Assembly: GCF_000250635.1 (NCBI RefSeq)
Contig: NC_016940.1
Span: 124,001 to 188,000 of the forward strand
Length of the DNA stretch: 64,000 nt
Direction: 5' to 3'
Source: Saprospira grandis str. Lewin
GTDB lineage: Bacteria; Bacteroidota; Bacteroidia; Chitinophagales; Saprospiraceae
Shown: piece by piece, positions 63,516 through 64,000 of the stretch
How positions within the stretch are numbered: the first letter of the stretch is position 1
How the letters are laid out: every line of letters begins with the position of its first letter
Position numbers and translations under genes: made by a program
The notes under the pieces: generated by a model
The model's input: only the letters and a program-made list of their open reading frames with translations
Told to the model about the DNA's origin: nothing
Database searches by the model: none

Positions 63516-64000
63516 TTAAACGGTCAGAATTTGTAGAAAACCGGCAATCATACCTAAAATACTGCCCACTAAAAGCAGTTTCCATTCATCTTGTTGGAAA
63601 ACGGGTCGCAGAAAATCGACAAAGTCCTCTGGGGGGAGGCTACTCATCTTATCGCTGAGCGTATGCTCGATATCTAGGGCCTGTTGGGCATAATCAAAAA
63701 TCAGGTGGATATGTTCGGGCACCTCGGCCACTAGGCGGCGGCAGGCAATTTCCTTGATGCGGTCATAGCTATTGCTGCCCGAAGTGATGCGAATGAGGGC
63801 GCTAGAAAAGCCGGCGGTATGGTCAAAACTCTCATTGACATGTTCCTCGATAATGTGGAGCAGGCGGTCAGAGGCATCGCCTTCAAACATGGCCCGAAAA
63901 ATATTGGGCATAGTAATAATTTCGTTGGCCACAATATTGGCGTATTCCTTGGCCACTTCTTTTTGGCGTAGGATAAAGAGGCCCTGAATTTTCCAGCCGA
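63516..64000 (-). CDS. DUF445 family membrane protein (5' end outside the window)
   Basis: The C-terminal 160 or so residues of a DUF445 protein, a widespread family of membrane proteins of unknown role. The frame reads through the right edge of the window, with GWKIQGLFILRQKEVAKEYANIVANEI, matching the family's typical IQG...R..E segment. It continues to a C-terminal membrane helix (LLLVGSILGMIAGFLQILTV). Listing it from the GTG at 63956 would truncate it. No further gene is visible on this side. Confidence 0.8.
   Translation of the reverse strand, partial: GWKIQGLFILRQKEVAKEYANIVANEIITMPNIFRAMFEGDASDRLLHIIEEHVNESFDHTAGFSSALIRITSGSNSYDRIKEIACRRLVAEVPEHIHLIFDYAQQALDIEHTLSDKMSSLPPEDFVDFLRPVFQQDEWKLLLVGSILGMIAGFLQILTV

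Noticed and set aside
63310-63658. Short frames at the right end as separate genes
   Set aside because: They overlap the DUF445 gene and the repeat on the opposite strand; only the DUF445 frame continues through the window edge with family motifs.

Overview
The window looks like a chromosomal segment of a Bacteroidota bacterium, most probably a Saprospira-like member of the Saprospiria. The grounds are the type IX secretion (type B, CHU_C-like) C-terminal domain on a giant PKD protein, a TonB-receptor-like barrel with an N-terminal carboxypeptidase-regulatory domain, DUF1573 and DUF4294 proteins, LytTR two-component genes, Bacteroidota-type -7 promoter boxes (TAnnTTTG) and a degenerate FtsE-like ATPase. 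The genus is an inference; no rRNA or tRNA gene is present to confirm it.

Layout. 0.1-6.5 kb: an mdaB/LysR divergent pair sitting between 78-bp direct repeats, then a peptidoglycan-binding/amidase-like protein and two secreted envelope proteins. 6.9-10.7 kb: M61 peptidase, YbaB/EbfC nucleoid protein and a polysaccharide flippase. 10.7-17.6 kb: three directly repeated long palindromic elements separating a cluster of small secreted or lipoprotein genes of unknown function and a TPR protein. 17.6-29.4 kb: one CRISPR array of 166 repeats (165 spacers, hand count), with its leader inferred on the right and no cas gene anywhere in the window. 29.9-36.8 kb: pyrG, a DUF1573 lipoprotein, a GmrSD-like (DUF262/DUF1524/DUF4268) restriction protein and a three-gene membrane operon headed by a tandem ubiquitin-like protein. 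36.9-38.5 kb: an intact IS4-family element. 38.7-51.7 kb: TonB-type barrel, LytS/LytTR pair, PIF1-like helicase and a 1,870-residue PKD/T9SS surface protein. 51.7-56 kb: a fourth long palindromic element interrupted by an IS3-family element, then accessory membrane and lipoprotein genes. 56-64 kb: an acidic protein, a porin-like pair, a paralogous secreted pair, the FtsE-like protein, a sigma factor with a trans-envelope anti-sigma/barrel partner, and the end of a DUF445 gene.

Two things stand out. First, the CRISPR array is very long and has repeated spacer blocks, a fused 76-nt spacer, two overlapping spacers from one target, a spacer that is half of a CAU-anticodon tRNA, and an apparent excess of spacers that are perfect hairpins. 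Second, at least nineteen intergenic places carry a modular GC-rich element in which three or four short stems keep perfect pairing while their sequence changes from copy to copy. That is the signature of selection on structure. Both insertion sequences have landed inside copies of it, and a long version of it abuts the old end of the CRISPR array.

Working together: the CRISPR array and the GmrSD-like enzyme form a defence-rich zone around pyrG. The remainder is mainly envelope biology: secretion, outer-membrane barrels, peptidoglycan-binding proteins and membrane signalling.
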